From contig JAUYTV010000024.1 of the NCBI GenBank assembly GCA_030694985.1, forward strand, positions 1-64,000: a stretch of 64,000 nucleotides of DNA, written 5' to 3'. The position numbers and the translations under genes are program-made. Origin of the DNA: Methanoregula sp. Lineage in GTDB: Archaea; Halobacteriota; Methanomicrobia; Methanomicrobiales; Methanospirillaceae. Every line of letters begins with the position of its first letter. Within the stretch, counting starts at the first letter, position 1. This document shows positions 24,347-33,570 of the stretch, piece by piece. Under the pieces are notes generated by a model. It saw only the letters and a list, made by a program, of their open reading frames with translations. It had not been told where the DNA came from and made no database searches.

Positions 24347-27175
24347 TTAGATCTGGATAACGGACGTATCCTTCTTTTTCTGGATCGCTGCCTGTAATTC
24401 CTTAATCTTTAATGTCGCAATACCTGAATTGCGGGCAACGGTTTCTGCATCTGCCAAAAGCAGGGCCGATGTATTGGCAATTCCTGCATGGGAGAGTTTC
24501 TCTATCATGGACTCAGTAACTCCCTTAATTGCGAGCAGTTCCCTTTTTCCTTTTTCTGCGCTGGCTTTCGGTATTTTTTTTACCGCCGGTTTGTTTAAGA
24601 ATATGCAGACCAGGTCCACATGGCGTTGCACTGTGGCAGCTGACATACCGGTGAGTTTACATAATGTGGCAGTGGGACGATTGCAAAACATCTCGGGATC
24701 TGTTATTCCCGCTGCAAGGTATTTTTTTAAGCTGACCGCAGGAATGCCGATCTCTTTTAGCTTCTGACCATAGTACATGATCTTTGCTTCTGTGAGGATC
24801 TGTTCTGTCTCCACATCACTGATGCCTGCTTTTTTCAGGGTTGCAGCATCAGTGTGTGCGAGTCCTGAAAGTTCAGTGATTCCCATCTCCTTAAGGGTGG
24901 TAAGAATCTTTGCAGAGCTGCGGCCCTTTCTTGGGACAAGACGCTCACGCATGAACTTGCGGCACTCTGAGCGGCGGCGCAGTTTATCGAGAACAGACCC
25001 GGCATCTGAGATGAGTTTTTGTGCTGCATCAAGTGAAAGATCAAGACGTTTTTCCAATATTTCAGGAGTACTGCGGGCAATCTCTGCAACCGTGTAGATG
25101 TGCTGCGAGAGGATCTTTGCTGCGAGTTTTTCGTTCATGGACGGGATCTCTGCTAAGGATTCTTTGTTAGAGCCGATCTGGTGGCAGAGCGGACATCCGA
25201 TATCCCACGGGCGGGCGCCTTTTCTCACGAGCCTGACCGAGTTGAGCTGGTGCTTTTCGCAGATATCATCGGTGCGGACGGCAAAACCCCACTGGGCATT
25301 GGGAAGACCAATATTAAACCCGCATGTCGGATACCGGGAACATCCGATGAACTGAGAATTTCCCCGCATGTGTTTGATCGCAATCGTGCCAGCGCAGACA
25401 GGGCATTTTCCCAGGTTCATCTCTTCAGCTGTTCTGTTACGGATATCTTCTCCAATCACTACCTCATTTGCTTCCAGCTGATCGAATGCCCGGTGGAGCA
25501 TAGCCTGCGATTCCTTGATCACATCCTCGCGTGTCCGGTTGCTCTCCTTGATCTGCTGCATGTGCGATTCGAGCGTCTGGGTCATGTCAGGTTTTGTGAT
25601 CATGTCCGCATGCTGCTCTAAAGATTCGATCACCGCTCTTCCGACAAGTGTGGGGCGCAGGGGAGTGCCTTCCACGTACTTGCGCGATACAAGTTTTGCA
25701 ATCACCTCGTGGCGGGTACTCTTGGTGCCAAGACCGAGCTCTTCCATCATCTGGATAAGTTTGCTCTGCGTAAAGCGGGCGGGGGGCTGCGTCTCTTTCT
25801 CATCGAGAGCAACTTTTTTGATCGGAAGGTGTTCTCCGACAATAAACTCCGGCAGGATCCTCTCTTTGGCCTCTGAAAACGGGTAGACGGTGTGCCAGCC
25901 GTGTTCGATAAGTTGTCCCCCGGTTGCGGTGTACTCCTCCCCACCGGCAACAAAGAGGATCTTTAAAGTCTTCCAGAGTGCGTCAGGAGAGAGCGTAGCA
26001 AGGAAGCGGCGTAGGACAAGTTCGTAGATCCTAAACGCATCGTCTCCAATCGCTTCGCGGGTTGCCGGGCCGGCAGGGTGGATTGGCGGGTGATCGGTGG
26101 AGGATTTCTTGCCCCGTGTCGGGACTGCCCGGCGATTTGCCATGGTCCATTCCACATCTTTTTTGAACGGCGAATTCCTGATATCTTTTAAGATTCCATC
26201 CAGGTTCAGAGATGGGGGGTAAACGGTATTGTCCGTCCTTGGATAGGAGATGTAACCGTTCATGTACAGGTCTTCTGCAATCCGCATGGCATTGGCAGCA
26301 GAAAACCCAAGGTGAGCAGCAGCTACTATGTAACTGGTGGTATCAAACGGCGAAGGAGATCTGTCCTGCTTGGTGCCGCTTTTTACATCCGTAACAACGA
26401 GCGGAGCTTTAGTCCGGTCATGGGCGAGTTGCGCTGCGGGTTTTTCATGGAAACGTCCATGGGTATGCCGGGCTTCGATTAACTCTCCTGATTTCTCGGT
26501 ATCGAGAGAGAGTTGCCAGTATTTTTCCGGTACAAACGCTTCGATTGCTTTTTCCCTGTCCACGATCATCGTTAATGTCGGGCTCTGCACCCGTCCAACT
26601 GAGAGAATATTCTGTCCCCCACGGCGTGCGGCAAGCGATATGAAACGTGTTAATGATGCACCCCACATGAGATCAATGGATTGCCGGGCCTCTCCGGCAG
26701 CTGCAAGGGCGAAGTCGAGATCTGTGGTGTGGGAAAACGCATGAGTAAGCTCCTGTGAAGTGATGGCAGAGAAGCGTGCCCGGTCAATGATCACTTTAGG
26801 GTTGACCGCACGGACAAGCTCGTACGCTTCTTTACCGATTAATTCCCCTTCAGTATCAAAATCCGTTGCAATGGTGATGCGTTCTGCTTTTTTTGCCAGC
26901 TTCTGGAGGAGTGAGACGATCTTTTTTTCTGTAGGAATTTTGATCGTTTTTGCATCGATTAAGCTTCGGGGCGTGTATTCTGCACTTCGCCAGTTGCTGT
27001 ATCCCTCAACAAAATCGATCTCTACAACATGCCCTCTAAGACCAACGGTAGTGGTTTTTCCAAAACTGTAGGTTGAAACACCGGCATCCTTATTCTCAAC
27101 AATCCTTATTCCATGCCCCAAAATCTCTGCAATACGGCGTGCCGAGATATTCTTTTCAGCAACAATAAGATGCAC
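24347..27175 (-). CDS. topA: DNA topoisomerase I (type IA) with HhH-rich C-terminal extension
   Basis: 942 residues. Toprim at the N-terminus (MHLIVAEKNISARRIAEILG; ATDFDTEGELIGKEAYELV with the acidic D.D.EGE pattern). The active-site Tyr is in GYISYPRTDNT, followed by QPPARFTQSKLIQMMEELGLGTKSTRHEVI. One CPVC...CSRYPTC zinc finger near residues 605-640 and a second C..H...CPLC element follow. The last 260 or so residues contain about four helix-hairpin-helix-like repeats (LKEMGITELSGLA, LAAGITDP, LLAIKGVTESMIEKLSHAGI, etc.), probably DNA-binding. It starts 5 bp after gatB and is the last gene of the asn-like/gatCAB operon. Confidence 0.93.
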   Translation of the reverse strand: MHLIVAEKNISARRIAEILGHGIRIVENKDAGVSTYSFGKTTTVGLRGHVVEIDFVEGYSNWRSAEYTPRSLIDAKTIKIPTEKKIVSLLQKLAKKAERITIATDFDTEGELIGKEAYELVRAVNPKVIIDRARFSAITSQELTHAFSHTTDLDFALAAAGEARQSIDLMWGASLTRFISLAARRGGQNILSVGRVQSPTLTMIVDREKAIEAFVPEKYWQLSLDTEKSGELIEARHTHGRFHEKPAAQLAHDRTKAPLVVTDVKSGTKQDRSPSPFDTTSYIVAAAHLGFSAANAMRIAEDLYMNGYISYPRTDNTVYPPSLNLDGILKDIRNSPFKKDVEWTMANRRAVPTRGKKSSTDHPPIHPAGPATREAIGDDAFRIYELVLRRFLATLSPDALWKTLKILFVAGGEEYTATGGQLIEHGWHTVYPFSEAKERILPEFIVGEHLPIKKVALDEKETQPPARFTQSKLIQMMEELGLGTKSTRHEVIAKLVSRKYVEGTPLRPTLVGRAVIESLEQHADMITKPDMTQTLESHMQQIKESNRTREDVIKESQAMLHRAFDQLEANEVVIGEDIRNRTAEEMNLGKCPVCAGTIAIKHMRGNSQFIGCSRYPTCGFNIGLPNAQWGFAVRTDDICEKHQLNSVRLVRKGARPWDIGCPLCHQIGSNKESLAEIPSMNEKLAAKILSQHIYTVAEIARSTPEILEKRLDLSLDAAQKLISDAGSVLDKLRRRSECRKFMRERLVPRKGRSSAKILTTLKEMGITELSGLAHTDAATLKKAGISDVETEQILTEAKIMYYGQKLKEIGIPAVSLKKYLAAGITDPEMFCNRPTATLCKLTGMSAATVQRHVDLVCIFLNKPAVKKIPKASAEKGKRELLAIKGVTESMIEKLSHAGIANTSALLLADAETVARNSGIATLKIKELQAAIQKKKDTSVIQI

Positions 27176-27180
27176 GGTGT

Positions 27181-28632
27181 TTATGCCTCCTTTTTCTTTA
27201 ACGCTTCGATCAGCATCCGGTTCAACTCGCCAGGGTCGGCTTTTCCCCGCGTCTTTTTCATAACCTGTCCTACAAGGAAGTTGAGCGCTCCGCCTTTTCC
27301 TGCATAATAATCTTCAAGCGCTTTTGGGTTCTCATTTATTGCTTCTGTGATGGCAGCGGTGATGGCGCCGGTATCGCCAGAATTTTTTGCCAGATTCAGG
27401 AGTGAAACAATTACTGTGGGAGTTTCAGTTGGCTCATTTTTCAGGCGCTGGTCGAGCATGACTCTTAACACTTCAATTCCGCTCTTATCCGTGATGATAC
27501 CCTGTTTCAGGATGCCAATAAGTTCAGTAAACCCTGCAGCATCCACACGGTCAAGGTTCATACTGCGGAAATTCAGTTCGCCAATCAGGGTATCAGCAAT
27601 CCAGGTGGCAGCAAGAGTTGAGAGCCCTTTTGGATCCGCAGCAACTACGCCTTCAAAGAAGTTAGCGAGTTTTAACTCACCGGTTAAGGTGCGGGCGTGG
27701 TTCAATGAACAGCCATATTGTAAAACGAACCGTTCCCTGCGGGCATCGGGCAGTTCCGGTAGCACAATGCCTTCTACCCATGACTGCACCTGCAGCGGGC
27801 GAAGGTCCGGTTCGGGGAAGTAGCGGTAATCATGCTCCTGCTCTTTTGAGCGGGAAGACTGCGTGATCCCGGTTGATTCAATGAAGTGCCGGGTCTCGCG
27901 CTCGATCCTTTGTCCCCGTCGTATCTGGTTCTTCTGCCGGGTGACTTCATAGGTAAGGGCCTTTTCTACTCCTTTATAGGAAGTGATATTCTTGACTTCC
28001 ACACGTTCATTGCCTTTGATCGAGATGTTTGCATCCACTCTTAACGATCCCTCTTTATCGCTGTCAAAGACATTGAGATATTCGAGTGTGGCGCGGAGTT
28101 TGTTTAAGAATTTCCGGGCCTCTTTAGGGGATCGCATATCCGGCTCTGAAACGATCTCGATCAACGGGATGCCGGCACGGTTATAATCCACAAGCGAATA
28201 CTTGCCCCGCTCGGCATTACCCATATGAACGAGCCTGCCCGGATCTTCTTCAACATGGATGCGGGTGAGCCGGATACGTCTTTCTCCCCCCTCATCACTT
28301 TCGATCTCGAGGTAGCCACCTTCTGCAAGCGGCTTATCGTATTGGGTGATCTGGTATGCCTTGTCAAGGTCCGGGTAAAAATAATTTTTACGCGAAAATT
28401 CGGATTCTTGGAGCACAGTGCAATTGAGTGCCTTTGCCACTTTCATTGCATACTCAATTGACCGCTTGTTGAGTACCGGCATAGCGCCGGGAAGACCGAG
28501 GCAGACGGGACATACGTGGGTGTTAGGGCCATCGCTCCGGTAATCGGTTGAGCAACCGCAGAAGAGTTTACTCTTGGTGTCAAGCTGGCAGTGCACTTCG
28601 AGCCCGACTATCACCTGATCTTCTGCCATCAT
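27181..28632 (-). CDS. gatB: Aspartyl/glutamyl-tRNA amidotransferase subunit B
   Basis: 483 residues. It begins VIVGLEVHCQLDTKSKLFCGCSTDYRSDGPNTHVCPVCLGLPGAMPVLNKR with the GatB Zn/Cys motif. It continues with FYPDLDKAYQITQYDKPLAEGG, HVEEDPGRL, DYNRAGIPLIEIVSEPDMRSP and a C-terminal YqeY-like tail. It activates Asp-/Glu-tRNA by phosphorylation and receives ammonia from GatA. Its start overlaps the gatA stop by 4 bp. Length and motifs are normal. Confidence 0.97.
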   Translation of the reverse strand: MMAEDQVIVGLEVHCQLDTKSKLFCGCSTDYRSDGPNTHVCPVCLGLPGAMPVLNKRSIEYAMKVAKALNCTVLQESEFSRKNYFYPDLDKAYQITQYDKPLAEGGYLEIESDEGGERRIRLTRIHVEEDPGRLVHMGNAERGKYSLVDYNRAGIPLIEIVSEPDMRSPKEARKFLNKLRATLEYLNVFDSDKEGSLRVDANISIKGNERVEVKNITSYKGVEKALTYEVTRQKNQIRRGQRIERETRHFIESTGITQSSRSKEQEHDYRYFPEPDLRPLQVQSWVEGIVLPELPDARRERFVLQYGCSLNHARTLTGELKLANFFEGVVAADPKGLSTLAATWIADTLIGELNFRSMNLDRVDAAGFTELIGILKQGIITDKSGIEVLRVMLDQRLKNEPTETPTVIVSLLNLAKNSGDTGAITAAITEAINENPKALEDYYAGKGGALNFLVGQVMKKTRGKADPGELNRMLIEALKKKEA

Positions 28633-29930
28633 TTCACCGCCTGCTCGTATGCATAGGCCGCATCGATCACGCGCTCGTCTTCAAATGGTCTGCCCATGAT
28701 CTGGAGTCCGACAGGCATACCGTTAACTTTTCCGCAGGGAACAGAGATTGCAGGGATACCGGCAAGGTTTGCCGGGACGGTCAGGATATCGGAAAGATAC
28801 ATGGAGAGCGGATCGCTCTTTTCCTTAAGCTTAAACGCGATCGTGGGCATGGTGGGCCCTGCGATCAGATCGACTTCTGAGAAGATACGGGCAAAATCGG
28901 CTTTCACATTCTCGCGCGCAACCTGTGCCTTTGTGTAGTACTTGCCATAATATCCCGATGAGAGGGCAAAAGTACCCAGCATGATCCTGCGGCGCACTTC
29001 GGGACCAAATCCTGCTTTTCGGACTTCCCTGTAGGCCTCGTGCCAGGATTTTTTCGTATCTGCGGCCGGGCCATATCGCACACCGTCAAACCGGGCGAGA
29101 TTGGAACTGGCCTCGCACGTGCAGGTGACATAGTAAGCGGCAAGCGCAAACTTCATCGAAGGGATGCTGCACGAAACGGTGGTTGCGCCGAGTTCTTTAA
29201 GCCTGATGATAGCGGTTTTGACAACCCCTGCAACCTTCGGGTCAACTCCCTCGCCAAAATATTCCTCAGGTATACCGATCTTTAATCCTTTAACATCTGC
29301 AACCGGAGTGTGGGAATAGGGCCGGTCATAGGTGGTGGAATCGTGGCGGTCTTTTCCTGCGATCACCTGCATGAGGGTAGAGACATCGTTTACGGTACGT
29401 CCCATCGGACCGATCTGCTCTAAGGAATTTGCGTACGCGATCAATCCATAGCGAGAGACCCTGCCATAGGTAGGTTTGAGCCCGACAATTCCGCAGAATG
29501 CGGCCGGGCACCGGATAGAACCGCCGGTATCCGTCCCAAGAGCCATCTTAACCATATTACCGGCAACTGCGGCAGCACTTCCTCCTGAGGATCCTCCGGG
29601 AACGCGGCCGGTATCGCAGGGATTGAGGGTGGGGCCAAACGCAGAGTTCTCGGTCGTTGTTCCCATACCGAACTCGTCCATGTTTGTCTTGCCCACAATT
29701 GCTGCGCCGGCATGCCTGAGCAGTTCTACTACGTGGGCATCATAGGGGGGAACATAACCTTTGAGAATTTTTGAAGCACAGGTAGTCTCGATTCCTTTTG
29801 TGGAGATATTATCTTTCACCGCAATGGCCATACCGGATAGTTTTCCCTTCCCATAGGGGGCTTTTTTGCAGACGGTAAGAAACGCATTGTACCGGTCATT
29901 TGGTTCAAATGAGAGTTCGTTTACTTCCAC
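28629..29930 (-). CDS. gatA: Aspartyl/glutamyl-tRNA amidotransferase subunit A
   Basis: 433 residues of the amidase-signature family: the Ser-cisSer-Lys triad can be seen in AIAVKDNIS (Lys) and in [53 protein letters not shown] (the two Ser). It hydrolyses glutamine and channels ammonia to GatB. The start is GTG at 29930, overlapping the gatC stop (TAGTG). It is shorter at the N-terminus than bacterial GatA (about 485 aa), as in many archaea. Confidence 0.96.
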   Translation of the reverse strand: MEVNELSFEPNDRYNAFLTVCKKAPYGKGKLSGMAIAVKDNISTKGIETTCASKILKGYVPPYDAHVVELLRHAGAAIVGKTNMDEFGMGTTTENSAFGPTLNPCDTGRVPGGSSGGSAAAVAGNMVKMALGTDTGGSIRCPAAFCGIVGLKPTYGRVSRYGLIAYANSLEQIGPMGRTVNDVSTLMQVIAGKDRHDSTTYDRPYSHTPVADVKGLKIGIPEEYFGEGVDPKVAGVVKTAIIRLKELGATTVSCSIPSMKFALAAYYVTCTCEASSNLARFDGVRYGPAADTKKSWHEAYREVRKAGFGPEVRRRIMLGTFALSSGYYGKYYTKAQVARENVKADFARIFSEVDLIAGPTMPTIAFKLKEKSDPLSMYLSDILTVPANLAGIPAISVPCGKVNGMPVGLQIMGRPFEDERVIDAAYAYEQAVK

Positions 29931-30199
29931 TACATCACCCGCGGTGCTTTGATAAAACCGTCTTCCTGTGCTGGTGCGTTTTTCAATACCTCATCCCGGG
30001 GAAGGGACGGTTCGACTATATCTTCGCGCATGATATTGGTAAGATCGCGCGTGACGGTTGTATCTCCCTTAACCTGGTCAAGCACGTCAAAATAGTCAAG
30101 AATTGCATTAAACTGGTGTGTAAAGGTTACCAGTTCTCCACTATTGATGCCGATATCGGCAAGTTCTGCGATATGTTCTACGTCTTTTTCAGTGACCAT
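29930..30199 (-). CDS. gatC: Aspartyl/glutamyl-tRNA amidotransferase subunit C
   Basis: 89 residues: MVTEKDVEHIAELADIGINSGELVTFTHQFNAILDYFDVLDQVKGDTT followed by a proline-rich wrapping tail (EPSLPRDEVLKNAPAQEDGFIKAPRVM), both typical of GatC, which clamps GatA to GatB. Its start overlaps the preceding asparagine-synthetase-like stop by 11 bp. Confidence 0.96.
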   Translation of the reverse strand: MVTEKDVEHIAELADIGINSGELVTFTHQFNAILDYFDVLDQVKGDTTVTRDLTNIMREDIVEPSLPRDEVLKNAPAQEDGFIKAPRVM

Positions 30200-31193
30200 G
30201 TTCCACCCTGTTTATCTGGTCTATGTAATCTTGCACAGATGTTTTATAACCATTTTTTCGGGCAAGCCTTGAGAGTTCCTTTGCAACCCCGCTCCCGTAC
30301 TGCATGGCTTTCTTCTCGTACCACGCGAGTTCCGGGCCAATATGGCGTTCTGCAACCTTCCTTAATGGTACTTTACGGAGTTGCCCCAGCACTTTTTCCG
30401 CAGCCGGGATCTTACGCGCCGCGCGCACAACCCGCAGGTCCAGGTACGGCATTGAAAGGTAAGTGCCATGCAGGGCGGCGATCGACTGGTCGCGTTCTGC
30501 CTGCTGTTCGAGGCCGGCAAAGTCCCGGGCAAGATCTTCTTCGAGTGTTTTAGTTTCAAGATAGCGGGAATATCCGCCGAAGATTTCGTCAGCAGCCTGA
30601 CCGGTGATGATGCGATGATAGCCGTGTTCATCCGCCCAGCGCGTAATAAAATACTGGGTAAGAGCGATGCCGGTATTGACCGGGTCTTTTTTTTGGATTG
30701 CACCAATTACGATCGGAAGTGCATCAGCGATTTCTGGCGGGGTAATCTCTACGCACGTGCAGGAAAGACTGAGCATATCAGCGGCATGCTTTGCCTGCCG
30801 GAGATCATGGGATCCTGCGAGACCTACTGCCACACATTCCCGCCCGGCAAGGTGGGCGACAAGGGTTGAGTCCACCCCTCCTGAAAGTGCAATCACTCCT
30901 TCATCGCTGCGCAGCCTGACTGCAGTGATGATTGCTTCTTCAAGCGGCAGATCAGTAACCGTTGGCATAATATCTCCGGTTATCCCGCTCTCACAGGTGA
31001 GTGTTCCTTTCATACAGTTCCCCTGCATTACCCCAAAATGGTCCCGGGCACGACATCCGTTTCCGGATAAAAAGAACTCTCCTCCAAACCAAAGGATGTC
31101 TTTCGGACGCTCATTAAGGATTGTCTGAATATCTGGCAGGGTAAGACGTACTCCATTAAGTTCAATCCATCCCGCCAGTTTAAGTTCAGTCAT
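30189..31193 (-). CDS. Asparagine-synthetase-like PP-loop protein lacking the glutaminase domain
   Basis: 334 residues from ATG 31193 (an ATG at 31316 would add 41 weakly supported residues). The synthetase domain starts around residue 95 with VIALSGGVDSTLVAHLAG (PP-loop SGGVDS) and includes RIITGQAADEIFGGYSRYL and MPYLDLRVVRAARKIP, as in AsnB. There is no N-terminal Ntn glutaminase with its essential Cys2; instead about 90 unrelated residues (GWIELNGVRLTLPDIQTILN). It heads the gatC-gatA-gatB-topA operon with overlapping junctions. Possible roles are ammonia-dependent asparagine synthesis, or amidation with ammonia from a partner. Not a regular AsnB. Confidence 0.8.
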   Translation of the reverse strand: MTELKLAGWIELNGVRLTLPDIQTILNERPKDILWFGGEFFLSGNGCRARDHFGVMQGNCMKGTLTCESGITGDIMPTVTDLPLEEAIITAVRLRSDEGVIALSGGVDSTLVAHLAGRECVAVGLAGSHDLRQAKHAADMLSLSCTCVEITPPEIADALPIVIGAIQKKDPVNTGIALTQYFITRWADEHGYHRIITGQAADEIFGGYSRYLETKTLEEDLARDFAGLEQQAERDQSIAALHGTYLSMPYLDLRVVRAARKIPAAEKVLGQLRKVPLRKVAERHIGPELAWYEKKAMQYGSGVAKELSRLARKNGYKTSVQDYIDQINRVEHGH

Positions 31194-31394
31194 CGGCAAC
31201 TCTTCATTATTTGATAGTTCATCTTCAAGAGCTCTTGCGCTCAGGCAGATTCGTTTTAGCTTTGACCAGTGTCTCCTTTTTTTAGGAAACATCTCTCCGA
31301 TGAGTTTATACTTCAACTTAAAAAAAATACGGTATATTTTGGATGCCGGGTATGCGATCCTTTTTTTTAAGTTGGGCGATGATTACTATACCGC

Positions 31395-31479
31395 GCGAGG
31401 GTAGCCAAGCTCGGCCAACGGCGCTGGACTTAAGATCCAGTCCCGCAGGGGTTCATGCGTTCGAATCGCATCCCTCGCA
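31395..31479 (+). tRNA. tRNA-Leu (UAA anticodon)
   Basis: An 85-nt type II tRNA. The acceptor GCGAGGG (31395-31401) pairs with CCCTCGC (31472-31478), discriminator A. The anticodon loop CTTAAGA carries TAA, there is a long variable arm (CCCGCAGGGG region), and the T loop GTTCGAATC is canonical. CCA is not encoded. There is no intron. An AT-rich TATA-like stretch lies at about 31330-31340. It is divergent from the asparagine-synthetase-like gene. Confidence 0.96.
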
Positions 31480-31594
31480 TAATTCAATTCCGTCTCTTCC
31501 TGATGTTTTTATAAAAAAAGTCTGCTTTGATAATTCTGGCTGTATTGCAGGCATCTGGTGTAAAAAAAGATAAATGAGACAAATTTTTTCCTGC

Positions 31595-32119
31595 TTACCA
31601 CTCCACAGCCGTGAGGGCATGGACGATTTCAGCGGCAAATGCTTTTGAAGCGGGCGGGCCATTTGCAGTGATTATCCGTGCATCCTTAACAACCGGAGCG
31701 TTTGTGATTACTGCCCCACCGATCTTCATTTCCCTGAATGATGCTGGACTTTCATAATAGGTTGCTTTTTTCCCTTTTAAGATACCTGCACGGGCAAGCA
31801 CTACAGTTGCAAGACATATTGCAGCTACAACCTTTCCGGATTGGTGAAACATTTTAACAATCGGAATGAGCATTTCATCATCCCAGAGGTGTGTCTGGGA
31901 GCCGGAACCTCCGACAATCACCAGACCTTCATATCTTTTGGGATCAATATCATCAAAGGATAGTGTTGCTGTAGTTTTTGCCCCAAGCATTCCTGTACAG
32001 GGGCCACGGCGTGTGGAAGCGATCTCGAATTCGATACCCGCCTTCTGTAATGCAGCTACAGGTTCTGCCAGTTCCTCGTCCCTGAATTTTTCCGGTGCAA
32101 TTGCAATAAGTATCTTCAT
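31595..32119 (-). CDS. DJ-1/PfpI family protein
   Basis: 174 residues. The nucleophile elbow Cys is in VVAAICLATVVLARAGILKGKKAT, Glu near the N-terminus is in IAPEKFRDEEL, and YEGLVIVGGSG..THLWDDE is typical of the DJ-1/PfpI superfamily. Members are proteases, deglycases or stress proteins; a specific activity cannot be assigned. A minus-strand TATA-like TTATATAAAC lies just upstream of 32119 (about 32138-32150). Confidence 0.9.
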   Translation of the reverse strand: MKILIAIAPEKFRDEELAEPVAALQKAGIEFEIASTRRGPCTGMLGAKTTATLSFDDIDPKRYEGLVIVGGSGSQTHLWDDEMLIPIVKMFHQSGKVVAAICLATVVLARAGILKGKKATYYESPASFREMKIGGAVITNAPVVKDARIITANGPPASKAFAAEIVHALTAVEW

Positions 32120-32328
32120 ACTATTCGAAGAGGCATCTGTTTATATAATTGTTTTGGCTTTGTTCGGTCGGACAACCGGTATTGCATGACTGGAAAATAT
32201 GGGATCTTGTCCTCAATGGCAGAGCGAAGTGATCCCTTTGGCATTTAAAACCAGATAATGGTATTTTTTTAAGAGTTCATCGACACGAACAGCCTTTTTT
32301 TAAGGATATCGAAGTGAGAATCTTTTTT

Positions 32329-32553
32329 TTATGCCCCATCTGATTTAATGATCTCTGTGACCCTTCCCACGCAACCATCTTTGAGCCGCACTTTTATCCC
32401 GTGGGGGTGGGTTGGTGAGTTGGTTAAGATCTCCTGAACAATGCCGCGCGTCTTTTTTCCAGTGCGCTGATCTTGCTTCTGGATAATATCCACCGTGCAA
32501 CCGGGTTGTATCGACAGACGGTTTCTTCCCTCATTTTGATTCGGCATCGGCAT
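32329..32553 (-). CDS. YwbE family protein (DUF2196)
   Basis: 74 residues: IQPGCTVDIIQKQDQRTGKKTRGIVQEILTNSPTHPHGIKVRLKDGCVGRVTEI matches the small YwbE family almost end to end ('G..V.I..K.DQRTGk.T.G.V..ILT.s..Hp.GIkVrL.dG.vGRV'). It is a small beta-barrel protein of unknown function, found in many bacteria and methanogens. Confidence 0.92.
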   Translation of the reverse strand: MPMPNQNEGRNRLSIQPGCTVDIIQKQDQRTGKKTRGIVQEILTNSPTHPHGIKVRLKDGCVGRVTEIIKSDGA

Positions 32554-32624
32554 AAAAATATTCCGGATTTTCTTTTCAGGTGAAAGAAACTTTTAAGTTG
32601 AGCGGGTGGACTATTTAAAAAAAA

Positions 32625-33368
32625 TCATGAGGGAGATGCCGGCACATTGTATGCCCCAATGTTACTCTCAAGCGTTCCTTTCATTACCGTCCAGCCATGA
32701 TTATCACCAAACATCAGGATACTGATCTCTGCCTGGTACTCATTGAATTGTGGTTCAAATATCTTCCAGCTGTTCTTTCCCTGCAGGGTGGACTCGATGC
32801 GGACAGATGCATTCATCGGTGCCTGGTAATCTGCATACAAGGGAATAAGATACCGGTAACACGTGGGGTCACCAATAACTGCGGTGCTTTTGACAGGGCA
32901 AGTTACTTTCTGCAGGTCCTGAACCGGGCGGAACATAACTCCCTGTTCAATGGGAGAGACCGTATTGATCACTTCTTTTGAACCCTTGTTGATCGAGAGC
33001 CTGATGATAAATGGGTGCGCAGGGCTGGTTCCTGGTGGGGGGATAATTGCCGGGGTGGTGATCTTTGCAAGGGTTGCTTTTCCGGTATCGAACAGGGTAA
33101 CTTCCCAGTCAGCCGGGCGGCCAACAATTTCCTGTGCACTGTATTGCGCCACAATCGGGGAATTTCCCACATAATCAGAAGGAACCGGAATGAAAAGTGT
33201 TACATTGGTGAGCTGTGAATCTGTGGTGATCGTGCAGCTGTAGTCATAAGTACTGGATAACGATGTCCGATACGCGTGTTCCACAAATCCTGTGTAGGTC
33301 ACAACGGCAACAAATGCGACCAGAAGAACAATGATTAATCCTAACGTGATCCTGATGATCTTATCCAT
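32625..33368 (-). CDS. Membrane-anchored extracellular protein, hypothetical
   Basis: 247 residues. An N-terminal hydrophobic anchor (residues about 5-26, ITLGLIIVLLVAFVAVVTYTG) is followed by a beta-rich domain with SLSSTYDYSCTITTDSQLTNVTLFIPVP and later STAVIGDPTCYRYLIPLYADYQAPMNASVRIE. Several N-glycosylation-like N-x-S/T sites and two or three Cys suggest an exterior location. No family recognised; similar proteins occur in Methanomicrobiales. It is divergent from pyrC. Confidence 0.65.
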   Translation of the reverse strand: MDKIIRITLGLIIVLLVAFVAVVTYTGFVEHAYRTSLSSTYDYSCTITTDSQLTNVTLFIPVPSDYVGNSPIVAQYSAQEIVGRPADWEVTLFDTGKATLAKITTPAIIPPPGTSPAHPFIIRLSINKGSKEVINTVSPIEQGVMFRPVQDLQKVTCPVKSTAVIGDPTCYRYLIPLYADYQAPMNASVRIESTLQGKNSWKIFEPQFNEYQAEISILMFGDNHGWTVMKGTLESNIGAYNVPASPS

Positions 33369-33570
33369 TTTTTACAACTCCGTATCCGGCAAGTGCACGG
33401 GAATCATTTTTTTTTAAAAGATCCCCTGAGGTGCTCCTGCCAGAATTACTGTAATGAAGTATTGAACTAATCAGATTGAATACCTGCCGCAGAAAATTTC
33501 TATGCATGCTGCCAGTCAGTAATGGGTAAAGATCATCACACCTTTATGGTTGTGCGAAAAAGTGAGTACT

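Noticed and set aside
32190-32245. Sequence after the DJ-1 gene promoter looking faintly tRNA-like (CTCAATGGCAGAG)
   Set aside because: No acceptor pairing or T-loop GTTCGA can be formed around it.
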